This document shows, one piece after another, positions 1 through 8,321 of a stretch of DNA of 64,000 nt. Every line of letters starts with the position of its first letter. The first letter of the stretch is position 1. Both the position numbers and the translations under genes were made by a program. Under the pieces are notes generated by a model. That model ran no database searches. It had not been told where the DNA came from and saw only the letters and a program-made list of their open reading frames with translations. This DNA comes from Pseudomonas sp. PDM04 (GTDB lineage: Bacteria > Pseudomonadota > Gammaproteobacteria > Pseudomonadales > Pseudomonadaceae), in contig NZ_JACVAI010000004.1 of NCBI RefSeq assembly GCF_014851765.1, forward strand, positions 248,001 to 312,000, in the 5' to 3' direction.

Positions 1-261
1 GCGAAAAGCTTCAAGGCTGGCGAAAAGGCGCTGACCAATGATGAAATGCCGTTCGAGTTCCTGATGAACGCCTTGCGGCTGACGGAGGGCGTCGAATCGC
101 GGCTGTACCCGGAACGCACCGGCCTGTCGCTGAACAGCCTTGCCGAAGGCCGTCGCGACGCCGAACAAAGTGGCCTGTTGCGGGTCGAACCGTCACGCTT
201 GGCGGCCACGGAACGCGGCCAGCTGTTTCTCAACGACTTGCTGCAAAAATTTCTGACTTAA
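1..261 (+). CDS. hemW: HemW-type heme chaperone / radical SAM protein, C-terminal part
   Basis: The reading frame is open from the first base, so the start lies upstream and only the last 86 residues are present. They match the C-terminal HemW domain, with the FEFLMNALRLTEG stretch and the closing GQLFLNDLLQKFL helix typical of HemW (formerly annotated as oxygen-independent coproporphyrinogen oxidase-like). The family carries a 4Fe-4S cluster and handles heme in the cytoplasm; its radical SAM domain is outside the window. The next gene follows after 9 bases, so the two are probably co-transcribed. The identification rests on the C-terminus and on gene order with trmB and thiG. Confidence 0.85.
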   Translation, partial: AKSFKAGEKALTNDEMPFEFLMNALRLTEGVESRLYPERTGLSLNSLAEGRRDAEQSGLLRVEPSRLAATERGQLFLNDLLQKFLT

Positions 262-270
262 GGAAATCGA

Positions 271-594
271 ATGGATCTGGTACTCGACCTGCTCGCCACC
301 GTGTCTCGCTGGAGCCGCAGCAACCTCTCGGAAATCGCCCTGGCCCTGGTGGGTTGCCTGCTGGTGCTGTTCGGTGCAGATTTCAAAGGCTGGGTCGAGC
401 AACGCCTGGGCAGCATCGCCGGCGCCTTGCGCGTCCCGCTGATGGCCCTGCTGTGCATGATCGGCAGCGGCGCCGCGCTGATCTACGCGACCCCCTGGGT
501 CATTCGCGGCCTGAGCCAGTTCAACAACTACAGCCTGGCGCCAGTGTTGCTGGTGGTGCTGGTGCTGATTGGCGTGGTCGCTGATCGCCGCTGA
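271..594 (+). CDS. DUF3392 family small membrane protein
   Basis: This 107-residue protein has three hydrophobic segments, around residues 18-35, 48-72 and 83-104, and little else. It resembles the DUF3392 family of small inner-membrane proteins found next to hemW in pseudomonads. The ribosome binding site is AAGGAA, 6 bases before the ATG. It lies 9 bases after hemW in the same direction. No function is known for the family and none can be read from the sequence. A REP pair follows the gene. Confidence 0.75.
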   Translation: MDLVLDLLATVSRWSRSNLSEIALALVGCLLVLFGADFKGWVEQRLGSIAGALRVPLMALLCMIGSGAALIYATPWVIRGLSQFNNYSLAPVLLVVLVLIGVVADRR

Positions 595-617
595 ATTGTG
601 CAACACCCCTAAACCCC

Positions 618-708
618 TGTGGGAGCGAGCCTGCTCGCGATGGCGTTCTGTCATTCGACATTGATATCGACTGGCTTGACGCTATCGCGAGCAGGCTCGC
701 TCCCACAG
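618..708. repeat. REP pair (REPIN), outward-GTGGG type
   Basis: Two inverted copies of the REP palindrome, at 618-645 and 681-708, are separated by about 35 bases. GTGGGAGCGAGCC faces outward on both sides. They sit between convergent genes (the DUF3392 gene and trmB), where the hairpins may also help to stop transcription. Confidence 0.9.
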
Positions 709-724
709 TAGAAGACGCTATCTT

Positions 725-1453
725 TTACGCCAGTTTTTCGAACTTCAAATCCCACACGCCATGCCCAAGACGCTCGCCGCGGCGTTCGAACTTGGTGATC
801 GGGCGCTCGGCCGGGCGCGGGACGCACTGGCCGTCTTCGGCCAGGTTGCGGTAACCCGGCGCGACGTTCATCACTTCCAGCATGTACTCGGCGTAAGGTT
901 CCCAGTCGGTGGCCATGTGCAGCACCCCGCCGACCTTCAACTTGCTGCGCACCAGCTCGGCAAACGAGGCCTGGACGATCCGACGCTTGTGATGGCGACT
1001 CTTGTGCCACGGGTCCGGGAAAAACAGCATCAGGCGATCTAGGCTGTTATCGGCCACGCAGCGATTGAGCACCTCGATGGCATCGCAATCGTAGACCCGC
1101 AGGTTGGTCAGGCCCTGGGTCAGCACGCCGTTGAGCAGCGCACCGACACCCGGACGGTGCACTTCCACGCCGATGAAATCCTGTTCAGGCGCAGCCGCCG
1201 CCATTTCCAGCAGCGAATGGCCCATGCCGAAACCGATTTCCAGCGAGCGCGGTGCCGAACGGCCGAACACCTGGTCATAGTCCACCGGCGCGTCCGCCAG
1301 CGGCAGCACGAACAGCGGTGCGCCCTGCTCGAGGCCGCGCTGCTGGCCTTCGGTCATGCGCCCGGCGCGCATCACGAAACTCTTGATGCGGCGGTGTTGG
1401 CGCTCGTCGCCTTCTTCCGTCTGGATTGGCGTGTCGTTTGATTCAGTCATCAA
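725..1453 (-). CDS. trmB: tRNA (guanine-N7-)-methyltransferase
   Basis: TrmB transfers a methyl group from SAM to N7 of guanine 46 in the variable loop of tRNAs. The 242-residue product has the SAM-binding LEIGFGMGHSLLEMA motif at about residue 70, the FPDPWHKSRHHKRRI segment typical of TrmB at about 145, and the C-terminal PITKFERRGERLGH substrate region. The length is normal for the family with a short N-terminal extension. It lies 6 bases after the end of thiG in the same direction and probably belongs to the thiS-thiG-trmB transcript. Confidence 0.95.
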   Translation of the reverse strand: MMTESNDTPIQTEEGDERQHRRIKSFVMRAGRMTEGQQRGLEQGAPLFVLPLADAPVDYDQVFGRSAPRSLEIGFGMGHSLLEMAAAAPEQDFIGVEVHRPGVGALLNGVLTQGLTNLRVYDCDAIEVLNRCVADNSLDRLMLFFPDPWHKSRHHKRRIVQASFAELVRSKLKVGGVLHMATDWEPYAEYMLEVMNVAPGYRNLAEDGQCVPRPAERPITKFERRGERLGHGVWDLKFEKLA

Positions 1454-1459
1454 TGGCTC

Positions 1460-2254
1460 TTACTTGATCAGACCATCCAGCGGCGAAGAGGCGCTGGCGT
1501 AGAGTTTTTTCGGCATGCGGCCGGCGAGGTACGCCAGGCGGCCGGCGACGATCGCATGTTTCATGGCTTCGGCCATCATGATCGGCTGTTGCGCGTTGGC
1601 GATGGCCGAGTTCATCAGCACGGCTTCGCAGCCCAGTTCCATGGCGATGGTGGCGTCGGAGGCGGTGCCGACACCGGCATCCACCAGCACCGGGATCTTG
1701 GCCTCTTCGAGGATGATCTGCAGGTTGTACGGGTTGCAGATTCCCAGGCCCGTGCCGATCAGGCCGGCCAGTGGCATCACGGCGATGCAGCCGATTTCCG
1801 CCAGTTGGCGAGCGATGATCGGGTCATCGCTGGTGTAGACCATCACGTCGAAGCCTTCCTTGACCAGCACTTCGGCGGCCTTGAGGGTTTCGATCACATT
1901 GGGGAACAGGGTTTTCTGGTCGGCCAGCACTTCCAGCTTCACCAGGTTGTGGCCATCGAGCAACTCACGGGCCAGGCGGCAGGTGCGCACGGCTTCGGTG
2001 GCGTCGTAGCAACCGGCCGTGTTCGGCAGGATGGTGTAGCGATCCGGTGGCAGGATATCGAGCAGGTTCGGTTCGCCCGGGTTCTGGCCGATGTTGGTCC
2101 GGCGCACGGCCACGGTGACGATCTCGGCACCCGAAGCCTCGATGGCCAGGCGGGTTTCTTCCATGTCACGGTACTTGCCGGTACCGACCAGCAAACGCGA
2201 CTGGTAAGTACGACCGGCCAGGACGAAGGGCTTGTCGGTGCGAACGATGCTCAT
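1460..2254 (-). CDS. thiG: Thiazole synthase ThiG
   Basis: ThiG condenses 1-deoxy-D-xylulose 5-phosphate, dehydroglycine and ThiS thiocarboxylate into the thiazole phosphate of thiamine. The 264-residue protein has the LLVGTGKYRD start, the DAGVGTASDATIAMELG phosphate-binding loop and the MNSAIANA segment of the family. I chose the ATG at 2254, not an upstream in-frame ATG at 2287, because an AGAGGA ribosome binding site lies 6 bases before it and MSIVRTDKPF is the usual family start. It is preceded by thiS, which supplies the sulfur donor. Confidence 0.96.
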   Translation of the reverse strand: MSIVRTDKPFVLAGRTYQSRLLVGTGKYRDMEETRLAIEASGAEIVTVAVRRTNIGQNPGEPNLLDILPPDRYTILPNTAGCYDATEAVRTCRLARELLDGHNLVKLEVLADQKTLFPNVIETLKAAEVLVKEGFDVMVYTSDDPIIARQLAEIGCIAVMPLAGLIGTGLGICNPYNLQIILEEAKIPVLVDAGVGTASDATIAMELGCEAVLMNSAIANAQQPIMMAEAMKHAIVAGRLAYLAGRMPKKLYASASSPLDGLIK

Positions 2255-2317
2255 GGGAAATCCTCTGTTGGGGTGAGGTTCTTGCACAATGATTCTGTGG
2301 CCGCTCGGGCCAGACGG

Positions 2318-2518
2318 CTAGCCGCCGCCGATGGCGTGCACCACTTCGACCGAATCGCCGTCATTGAGCGTGGTGTCTGCGTGCTGGCTGCGCGGGACGA
2401 TATCCAGATTGAGCTCGACCGCCACCCGGCGTCCGGTCAACTCCAGACGGGTCAGCAGGGCCGCAACGGTTTCACCGTCGGGCAGTTCAAGGGATTCGCC
2501 GTTCAACTGAATGCGCAT
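2318..2518 (-). CDS. thiS: Sulfur carrier protein ThiS
   Basis: ThiS is a ubiquitin-like carrier whose C-terminal Gly-Gly is adenylated and thiocarboxylated to deliver sulfur to ThiG. The 66-residue product starts MRIQLNGES and ends HAIGGG, which supplies the required diglycine. I chose the ATG at 2518; the upstream in-frame ATG at 2566 would add 16 residues that fit no ThiS protein. The gene is 63 bases upstream of thiG in the same direction. Confidence 0.95.
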   Translation of the reverse strand: MRIQLNGESLELPDGETVAALLTRLELTGRRVAVELNLDIVPRSQHADTTLNDGDSVEVVHAIGGG

Positions 2519-2589
2519 GCCAAATGCCGCCATCATTTTTAGGGGGTGGCATTCTAGCCCGATCATGACCTAAAGGTCAGTAACAAGCG

Positions 2590-2970
2590 TCAAGCGGTCG
2601 CCTGCAGGCGCCAGGCGGCCAGCCCCAGGCACAGCCAGCCGATCAGGAAGGCCAGGCCGCCGAAAGGCGTAATGATGCCGAGCTTGCCGATGCCCACCGT
2701 CGTCAGCAGGTACAGGCTGCCGGAAAACAGCAGGATGCCGATCGTGAACGAGAGGCCGGCCCAGGTGACCAGCCGGCCCGGGATGTACGCGGCCAGCAAT
2801 GCCACCCCGAACAGCGCCAGGGCATGCACCAACTGATAGGTTACGCCCGTATGAAAGATCGCCAGGTACTCGGGGGTGAGGCGACTTTTCAAGCCATGGG
2901 CGGCAAACGCGCCCAGGGCGACGCCGGTGAAACCGAAGAAAGCGGCCAGCATCAGAAAGCCACGCAGCAT
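2590..2970 (-). CDS. DUF423 family inner-membrane protein (YgdD-like)
   Basis: The 126-residue protein is almost entirely hydrophobic, with four predicted membrane segments. It carries the family start LAAFFGFTGVALGAFAAHGLK followed by a conserved FHTGVTYQLVHALAL helix. The DUF423/YgdD family is widespread in proteobacteria and its molecular function is unknown. It lies 71 bases upstream of thiS in the same direction and divergent from mtgA. Confidence 0.85.
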   Translation of the reverse strand: MLRGFLMLAAFFGFTGVALGAFAAHGLKSRLTPEYLAIFHTGVTYQLVHALALFGVALLAAYIPGRLVTWAGLSFTIGILLFSGSLYLLTTVGIGKLGIITPFGGLAFLIGWLCLGLAAWRLQATA

Positions 2971-3044
2971 GAAGAACTCCAGTCAGACTCGATCAACAGG
3001 GTCTGTATAATGGCCCGCTCGACGGGTTCGGCCAAGCCATCTCT

Positions 3045-3767
3045 ATGCTGCGTTTATTTTTGCGACGATTCACGAAGGCCCTGCTCTGGTTCGCCGGGGG
3101 CAGCGTCGTGCTGGTGCTGATTTTTCGCGTGGTGCCGCCACCGGGCACGGCGCTGATGGTCGAGCGCAAGGTCGAATCCTGGTTCGACGGCGAGCCGATT
3201 GACCTGCAACGCACCTGGAAACCCTGGGATGAAATCTCCGACGACCTCAAAGTCGCGGTAATCGCCGGGGAAGATCAGAAGTTTCCCGAGCATTGGGGCT
3301 TCGACCTCGGGGCGATTCGTGCGGCCTTGGCCCACAACGAGTTGGGCGGATCGGTTCGCGGCGCCAGCACGCTCAGCCAGCAAGTCTCGAAGAACCTGTT
3401 CCTGTGGTCCGGCCGCAGCTGGCTGCGCAAGGGCCTGGAAGCCTGGTTTACCGGGCTGATCGAAGTGTTCTGGCCCAAGCAGCGAATTCTTGAGGTCTAC
3501 CTCAACAGTGTCGAGTGGGACGCCGGTGTGTTTGGCGCGGAAGCGGCGGCCCGGCATCACTTTGGCGTGAGCGCGAAGAACCTCAGTCGCCAGCAATCGA
3601 GCCTGCTCGCGGCGGTCTTGCCCAACCCGCGCGTGTGGAGCGCCAGCCATCCGAGCAGCTATGTTGCGCGCCGCGCGGGCTGGATTCGCCAGCAGATGAA
3701 CCAGCTCGGGGGCGACGGCTATCTGGTTGGGCTCAATGATTCGCGCCGAGCGCCTTGGGCGAAGTGA
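3045..3767 (+). CDS. mtgA: Monofunctional biosynthetic peptidoglycan transglycosylase
   Basis: MtgA polymerises lipid II into glycan strands and lacks a transpeptidase domain. The 240-residue protein has one N-terminal membrane anchor (about residues 10-30) and a GT51 domain. The domain contains the catalytic glutamate motif EDQKFPEHWGFDLGAI at about 75, GGSTLSQQ-like GASTLSQQVSKNLFLW at about 105, and KQRILEVYLNSVEW at about 150. Length is normal. It is convergent with rpoH and shares a bidirectional terminator with it. Confidence 0.96.
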   Translation: MLRLFLRRFTKALLWFAGGSVVLVLIFRVVPPPGTALMVERKVESWFDGEPIDLQRTWKPWDEISDDLKVAVIAGEDQKFPEHWGFDLGAIRAALAHNELGGSVRGASTLSQQVSKNLFLWSGRSWLRKGLEAWFTGLIEVFWPKQRILEVYLNSVEWDAGVFGAEAAARHHFGVSAKNLSRQQSSLLAAVLPNPRVWSASHPSSYVARRAGWIRQQMNQLGGDGYLVGLNDSRRAPWAK

Positions 3768-3824
3768 CATGATCAAGCCCCCTTTCACAGGGTATGAGTC
3801 AGGGCTGACAATCGAGCACAAACA

Positions 3825-3855
3825 AAAACGCCCCGATCATTGATCGGGGCGTTTT
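3825..3855. terminator. Bidirectional intrinsic terminator between mtgA and rpoH
   Basis: A perfect inverted repeat, AAAACGCCCCGATCA with its complement TGATCGGGGCGTTTT, forms a long GC-rich hairpin flanked by A-runs and T-runs. It can therefore terminate both convergent genes. Confidence 0.93.
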
Positions 3856-3873
3856 GCGTTACCGGTTCGCAGG

Positions 3874-4728
3874 TCAGGCAGCGATCGACAACTTGAGCTT
3901 GTTCATCGCACTCTTCTCGAGCTGACGAATACGCTCGGCCGACACGTTGTACTTCTGCGCCAGGTCGTGCAGCGTGGCTTTGTCTTCTGCCAGCCAGCGC
4001 TGGTAGAGGATGTCACGGCTGCGGTCGTCCAGCACTTCCAGCGCTTCGTGCAGGTTGTGATTGGAGTTGTCGCTCCAGTCGGCGTCTTCCAGTTGACGCG
4101 CCGGGTCATACCGGTGGTCTTCCAGGTAGTTGGCCGGCGATTGGAAAGCACTGTCGTCGTCCGCTTCGGCGGCTGGGTCGAAGGCCATGTCCTGGCCGGT
4201 CAGGCGACTTTCCATCTCGCGCACTTCCCGTGGCTCCACGCCGAGGCTTTCCGCTACGCGGTGGACTTCCTCGTTGTTCAGCCACGCCAGGCGTTTCTTC
4301 TGGCTGCGCAGGTTGAAGAACAGCTTGCGCTGAGCCTTGGTGGTCGCGACTTTCACGATGCGCCAGTTGCGCAGGATGAACTCGTGGATTTCCGCCTTGA
4401 TCCAGTGCACGGCGAACGAAACCAGACGCACACCCATTTCCGGGTTGAAGCGTTTCACGGCCTTCATCAGGCCGACGTTGCCTTCCTGGATCAGGTCAGC
4501 CTGAGCCAGGCCGTAGCCGGAGTAGCTACGGGCGATATGTACGACAAAACGCAGGTGGGCGAGCACCATCTGCCGAGCCGCCCCCAGATCCTGCTCATAG
4601 TAGAGACTCTCGGCCAGTTCACGCTCCTGCTCCGGCGTCAGCAAAGGAATGCTGTTGACGGTGTGCACATAGGCTTCCAGGTTCGCACCCGGGACCAGCG
4701 CATACGCAGGTTGCAAAGAATTGGTCAT
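3874..4728 (-). CDS. rpoH: RNA polymerase sigma factor RpoH (sigma-32)
   Basis: RpoH directs RNA polymerase to heat-shock promoters. The 284-residue protein has region 2 (HLRFVVHIARSYSGYGLAQADL, about 55-76) and the RpoH-box sequence QRKLFFNLR at about 132, which separates sigma-32 from other sigma-70 proteins. Region 4 ends with the helix-turn-helix ERIRQLEKSAMNKLK. I chose the ATG at 4728, which has GGGAGG 9 bases upstream; the frame stays open 42 codons further without a family match. It follows ftsX by 112 bases, a typical position for rpoH with its own promoters. Confidence 0.97.
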   Translation of the reverse strand: MTNSLQPAYALVPGANLEAYVHTVNSIPLLTPEQERELAESLYYEQDLGAARQMVLAHLRFVVHIARSYSGYGLAQADLIQEGNVGLMKAVKRFNPEMGVRLVSFAVHWIKAEIHEFILRNWRIVKVATTKAQRKLFFNLRSQKKRLAWLNNEEVHRVAESLGVEPREVREMESRLTGQDMAFDPAAEADDDSAFQSPANYLEDHRYDPARQLEDADWSDNSNHNLHEALEVLDDRSRDILYQRWLAEDKATLHDLAQKYNVSAERIRQLEKSAMNKLKLSIAA

Positions 4729-4840
4729 ACGACAAAACCTCCCACTTACAAACTCGTGCAGTTCAGCACTGCGAAAATTGACCGGAAACCGAAAGACAAG
4801 TTCCCAAAAACGCTGAAAGGTCAATACGAGCAAAATGATA

Positions 4841-5863
4841 CTACTTAGGCGCAAGCTCCCTCAGGTGGCGTGCGACTGCAATCCATGCACCGATATACCC
4901 CAACAGCACCGCGCCAAGCAAGAGCGACAGACCGTCGGCTACCGGCACACCGGCCAGCGCAAAATCGCTGCCGTACAAACCGGCCAGCCCGACCACCGCA
5001 TCGTTCAGCCAGTCCAGGCCAAACGCCAATACACCCCAGGACAGTATCCCCGCACCGAAGCCATACAACGCGCCCATATAAAGGAAGGGCCTGCGCACAT
5101 AACTGTCAGTGCCGCCGACGAGTTTAATCACTTCTATCTCTGTGCGGCGGTTTTCAATATGAAGACGAATGGTATTGCCTATCACCAAAAGTAATGCAGA
5201 AACCAGAAGGACGGTCAGACCGAAGACAAAACGGTCACCCAGCTTGAGGATGGCTGCCAGACGCTCGACCCAGACTAGATCAAGTTGCGCCTGTTGTACC
5301 TTGGGCAATTCGGAAAGTTGTTGTCGTAATGCTTCAAGCGCGGGCTTGTCGACCTCGTTCGGGGTCACCAGCACCACGCCCGGCAGCGGGTTTTCCGGCA
5401 GTTCCTTCAAGGCATCGCCCAGCCCGGACTGCTGCTGGAATTCCTCCAGCGCCTGGTCGCGACCCACGTACTCGGCATCGGCGACGCCCGGGATGCGCTT
5501 GATCTGGTCACGCAGCGATTCGCCTTCGGCCGGGCTGGCCTCGAGTTGCAGGTACAGGGAAATCTGCGCCGCACGCTGCCAGGAACCACCCAGGCGTTCG
5601 ACGTTACTCAGCAAAAGTGACAGACCCATGGGCAGGCTCAGGGCCACCGCCATCACCATGCAGGTGAAGAAACTGCCAATGGGTTGCTTGCCCAGGCGCC
5701 GCAGGCTGTCCAGCAGGCTGGCGCGGTGGCTTTCGATCCAGGCGTGGAACAAGGTGGCGAAATCCGGACCGTCATCGTCGTCGCGCTTTTTCTTCTGCGG
5801 TTGCGGATCGGCGGCCTTTGGCGCCACGCGTTCGGAAACCTTGGGGCTACGTGTCGCACTCAT
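4841..5863 (-). CDS. ftsX: Cell division ABC transporter permease FtsX
   Basis: FtsX is the membrane partner of FtsE; together they control septal peptidoglycan hydrolases. The 340-residue protein has a charged cytoplasmic N-terminus with a QKKKRDDDDG run (about 25-33), a first membrane segment near 70-90, a periplasmic loop of about 100 residues, and three C-terminal membrane segments. Its ATG overlaps the ftsE stop by 4 bases, so translation is probably coupled in the ftsY-ftsE-ftsX operon. Confidence 0.96.
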   Translation of the reverse strand: MSATRSPKVSERVAPKAADPQPQKKKRDDDDGPDFATLFHAWIESHRASLLDSLRRLGKQPIGSFFTCMVMAVALSLPMGLSLLLSNVERLGGSWQRAAQISLYLQLEASPAEGESLRDQIKRIPGVADAEYVGRDQALEEFQQQSGLGDALKELPENPLPGVVLVTPNEVDKPALEALRQQLSELPKVQQAQLDLVWVERLAAILKLGDRFVFGLTVLLVSALLLVIGNTIRLHIENRRTEIEVIKLVGGTDSYVRRPFLYMGALYGFGAGILSWGVLAFGLDWLNDAVVGLAGLYGSDFALAGVPVADGLSLLLGAVLLGYIGAWIAVARHLRELAPK

Positions 5864-6531
5864 ACGCCGGCCTCCCCGTCGCCGATCAATCGGCCGCGTT
5901 GCAGGGTCAACATGCGATGACGCATGCGGGCGATCAGCGCCAGGTCGTGACTGGCGATCAGCACGCTGGTGCCCAGACGGTTGATGTCTTCGAACACGCC
6001 CATGATTTCGGCCGCCAGGCGCGGATCGAGGTTACCGGTCGGTTCGTCCGCCAGCAGCAGGGCCGGACGATGAACGATGGCCCGGGCAATGCCGACCCGC
6101 TGTTGCTGACCGGTGGACAAGTCGCCGGGGTACAGATCGGATTTATCCGACAACGCCACGCGCTCCAGGGCCGAATCCACGCGCTTGGCGATCTCGACCT
6201 TGGACAGGCCGAGAATCTGCAACGGCAGCGCGACGTTGTTGAACACCGTGCGATCGAACAGCAGTTGGTGATTCTGGAACACCACGCCGATCTGACGGCG
6301 CAGGAACGGAATCTGCGCATTGCTGATGGTGCCGAGGTCCTGGCCTGCCAGCAGCAATTTGCCGGTGGTCGGGCGCTCCATCGCCAGCAACAGACGCAAC
6401 AAGGTGCTTTTGCCGGCGCCGGAGTGGCCGGTCACAAACAGAAATTCACCGCGACGGACTCGAAAGCTCAGCTCATGCAAGCCGACGTGACCGTTCGGGT
6501 AGCGTTTACCGACCTGTTCGAAACGAATCAT
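5860..6531 (-). CDS. ftsE: Cell division ATP-binding protein FtsE
   Basis: FtsE is the cytoplasmic ATPase of the FtsEX complex. The 223-residue protein has Walker A GHSGAGKSTLL (about 35), the ABC signature LSTGQQQRVGIARA (about 138) and Walker B LLLADEPTGNLD (about 158), all intact. It starts 4 bases inside the end of ftsY and overlaps ftsX by 4 bases at its own end, so all three are tightly coupled. Confidence 0.97.
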   Translation of the reverse strand: MIRFEQVGKRYPNGHVGLHELSFRVRRGEFLFVTGHSGAGKSTLLRLLLAMERPTTGKLLLAGQDLGTISNAQIPFLRRQIGVVFQNHQLLFDRTVFNNVALPLQILGLSKVEIAKRVDSALERVALSDKSDLYPGDLSTGQQQRVGIARAIVHRPALLLADEPTGNLDPRLAAEIMGVFEDINRLGTSVLIASHDLALIARMRHRMLTLQRGRLIGDGEAGV

Positions 6532-7979
6532 GAACGCTCCCGCTCGGCAAACAATGCCTGGACAAAGGGTTCGGCTTCAAAGGTGCGCAAGTCGTCGATG
6601 CCTTCACCGACGCCGATGTAGCGAATCGGCAAGCCAAACTGCTTGGCCAGGGCGAAAATCACCCCGCCCTTGGCGGTACCGTCGAGCTTGGTCAGCGCCA
6701 GGCCGGTCAGTTCGACGGTCTGGTTGAATTGCTTGGCCTGGTTGATGGCGTTCTGACCGGTGCCGGCGTCGAGCACCAGCAACACTTCGTGCGGCGCGTC
6801 GGCATCGAGCTTGCCGATGACCCGGCGCACCTTCTTCAATTCTTCCATCAGGTTGTCTTTGGTGTGCAGGCGCCCGGCGGTATCGGCGATCAGCACGTCA
6901 ATACCGCGGGCCTTGGCGGCCTGCACGGCGTCGAAAATCACCGAGGCCGAGTCGGCGCCCGTGTGCTGGGCGATCACCGGGATCTTGTTGCGCTCGCCCC
7001 AGACCTGCAACTGCTCGACGGCAGCGGCGCGGAAGGTGTCGCCAGCGGCGAGCATGACTTTCTTGCCTTCCAGTTGCAGCTTCTTCGCCAGCTTGCCGAT
7101 GGTGGTGGTCTTGCCCGCGCCGTTGACGCCGACCACCAGAATGACGAACGGTTTGTTCTGCGAAGCAATTTTCAGTGGCTGCTCGACCGGCTTGAGCATG
7201 GCGGCCAACTCGGCCTGCAGGGATTTGTAGAGCGCATCGGCATCCGCCAGCTCCTTGCGCGCGACCTTTTGCGTCAGGCGCTGAATGATCACCGAAGTGG
7301 CCTCGACCCCGACATCGGCGGTCAGCAGGCGGGTTTCGATGTCGTCGAGCAGTTCGTCATCGATGGTCTTCCTGCCGAGGAACAGGCTGGCCATGCCTTC
7401 GCCGATACTGGCGCTGGTCTTGGACAGGCCCTGCTTGAGGCGGGCGAAGAAACCGGCCTTGGTTTCCGCCGTGGGCGCCGGCTCGACGGGCGCTTCGACG
7501 GGCGCAGGCGCGGCAGCGACAGGCGCAGGGATCGGCAGAGGCTCAGCAACGACCGGAGCTGCAACCACAGCGTGATCAACCACCGGAACCGGCTCGGCCA
7601 CCGCCAATGAAGGCACTTCGACAGGCTCGGGAGAAAACTCGCCGGGTGCCGGGATCGGCGGCACGACGTGCGGGGCCAGATCGTCCTCGACCAGCGCGAC
7701 CGGCTCTTCGGCCACCGGCAATTGCAGCCACGGCTCGGCGGCCGGGGTCAGGGGTTGTTCAACGACCGCCTCGGTTTCGACGACCGGCTGCAGCACCGGT
7801 TCGGCCGTCTCCAGGACGATCGGCGCCGGCTCTTCAGCGACGGGCGCAGGTGCAGGCTCAGGGAGTGGCTGGGGCTGTTCGACGACGGTTTCCTGCGGCT
7901 TTTTGCGCAGCCATCCGAACAGGCTTTTCTTCTCGCCAGCCGCAGCTGGGGCTTTCTTGTCGTCGTTGGAACCAAACAT
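6528..7979 (-). CDS. ftsY: Signal recognition particle receptor FtsY
   Basis: FtsY docks ribosome-SRP complexes at the inner membrane. The C-terminal NG domain (about 185-483) carries the GTPase motifs GVNGAGKTTTIGKLA, DTFRAAAVEQL, DTAGR and TKLDGTAKGG. The first 180 residues are a low-complexity acidic region rich in Pro, Glu, Ala and Val (repeats like EPAPAPVAEEPAP). This corresponds to the variable A domain, which helps membrane contact in the family. It is the first gene of the ftsY-ftsE-ftsX operon and divergent from an M16 peptidase gene. Confidence 0.97.
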   Translation of the reverse strand: MFGSNDDKKAPAAAGEKKSLFGWLRKKPQETVVEQPQPLPEPAPAPVAEEPAPIVLETAEPVLQPVVETEAVVEQPLTPAAEPWLQLPVAEEPVALVEDDLAPHVVPPIPAPGEFSPEPVEVPSLAVAEPVPVVDHAVVAAPVVAEPLPIPAPVAAAPAPVEAPVEPAPTAETKAGFFARLKQGLSKTSASIGEGMASLFLGRKTIDDELLDDIETRLLTADVGVEATSVIIQRLTQKVARKELADADALYKSLQAELAAMLKPVEQPLKIASQNKPFVILVVGVNGAGKTTTIGKLAKKLQLEGKKVMLAAGDTFRAAAVEQLQVWGERNKIPVIAQHTGADSASVIFDAVQAAKARGIDVLIADTAGRLHTKDNLMEELKKVRRVIGKLDADAPHEVLLVLDAGTGQNAINQAKQFNQTVELTGLALTKLDGTAKGGVIFALAKQFGLPIRYIGVGEGIDDLRTFEAEPFVQALFAERERS

Positions 7980-8321
7980 GGAGGACGGCTATCTCACGGT
8001 AGCGACGCGCCAAAGGGCGCCCCGGTAAATAAATATTCGATGCAGAACAGACTGCAATTGACCCAGCTTGTTCACGCGCAACCTTTGCACAGGCGCAAAC
8101 AGCGCCTTACAAAAACGACTTTACGAAGGACTGACGCAGCAAAATCGGCGAAAACGCAGAGTTTAGTCGACAAACCAGCGCCGAATGCCGCAAACCCTTT
8201 CAACCTGATCAAACGTAATGGCCTGATAGGCGTGGCCGCCACTAAAACGGATCAGTATCCTAGCACCCTCTCGCCCGCCGACGCTAAGACCTAGCGGGCA
8301 GCCCCAAAGGTTAAAAAACGA
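7980..8321. other. Intergenic region between divergent ftsY and M16 peptidase genes
   Basis: About 340 bases without a gene, containing the start regions of both divergent transcripts. I see no confident riboswitch, REP element or small ORF with a good ribosome binding site. A short GC-rich inverted stretch near 8270-8300 is too weak to call. Confidence 0.6.

Noticed and set aside
2254..2590. TPP riboswitch ahead of thiS-thiG
   Set aside because: No thi-box-like sequence such as CTGAGA was found in the short upstream gap; pseudomonads usually place it at thiC.
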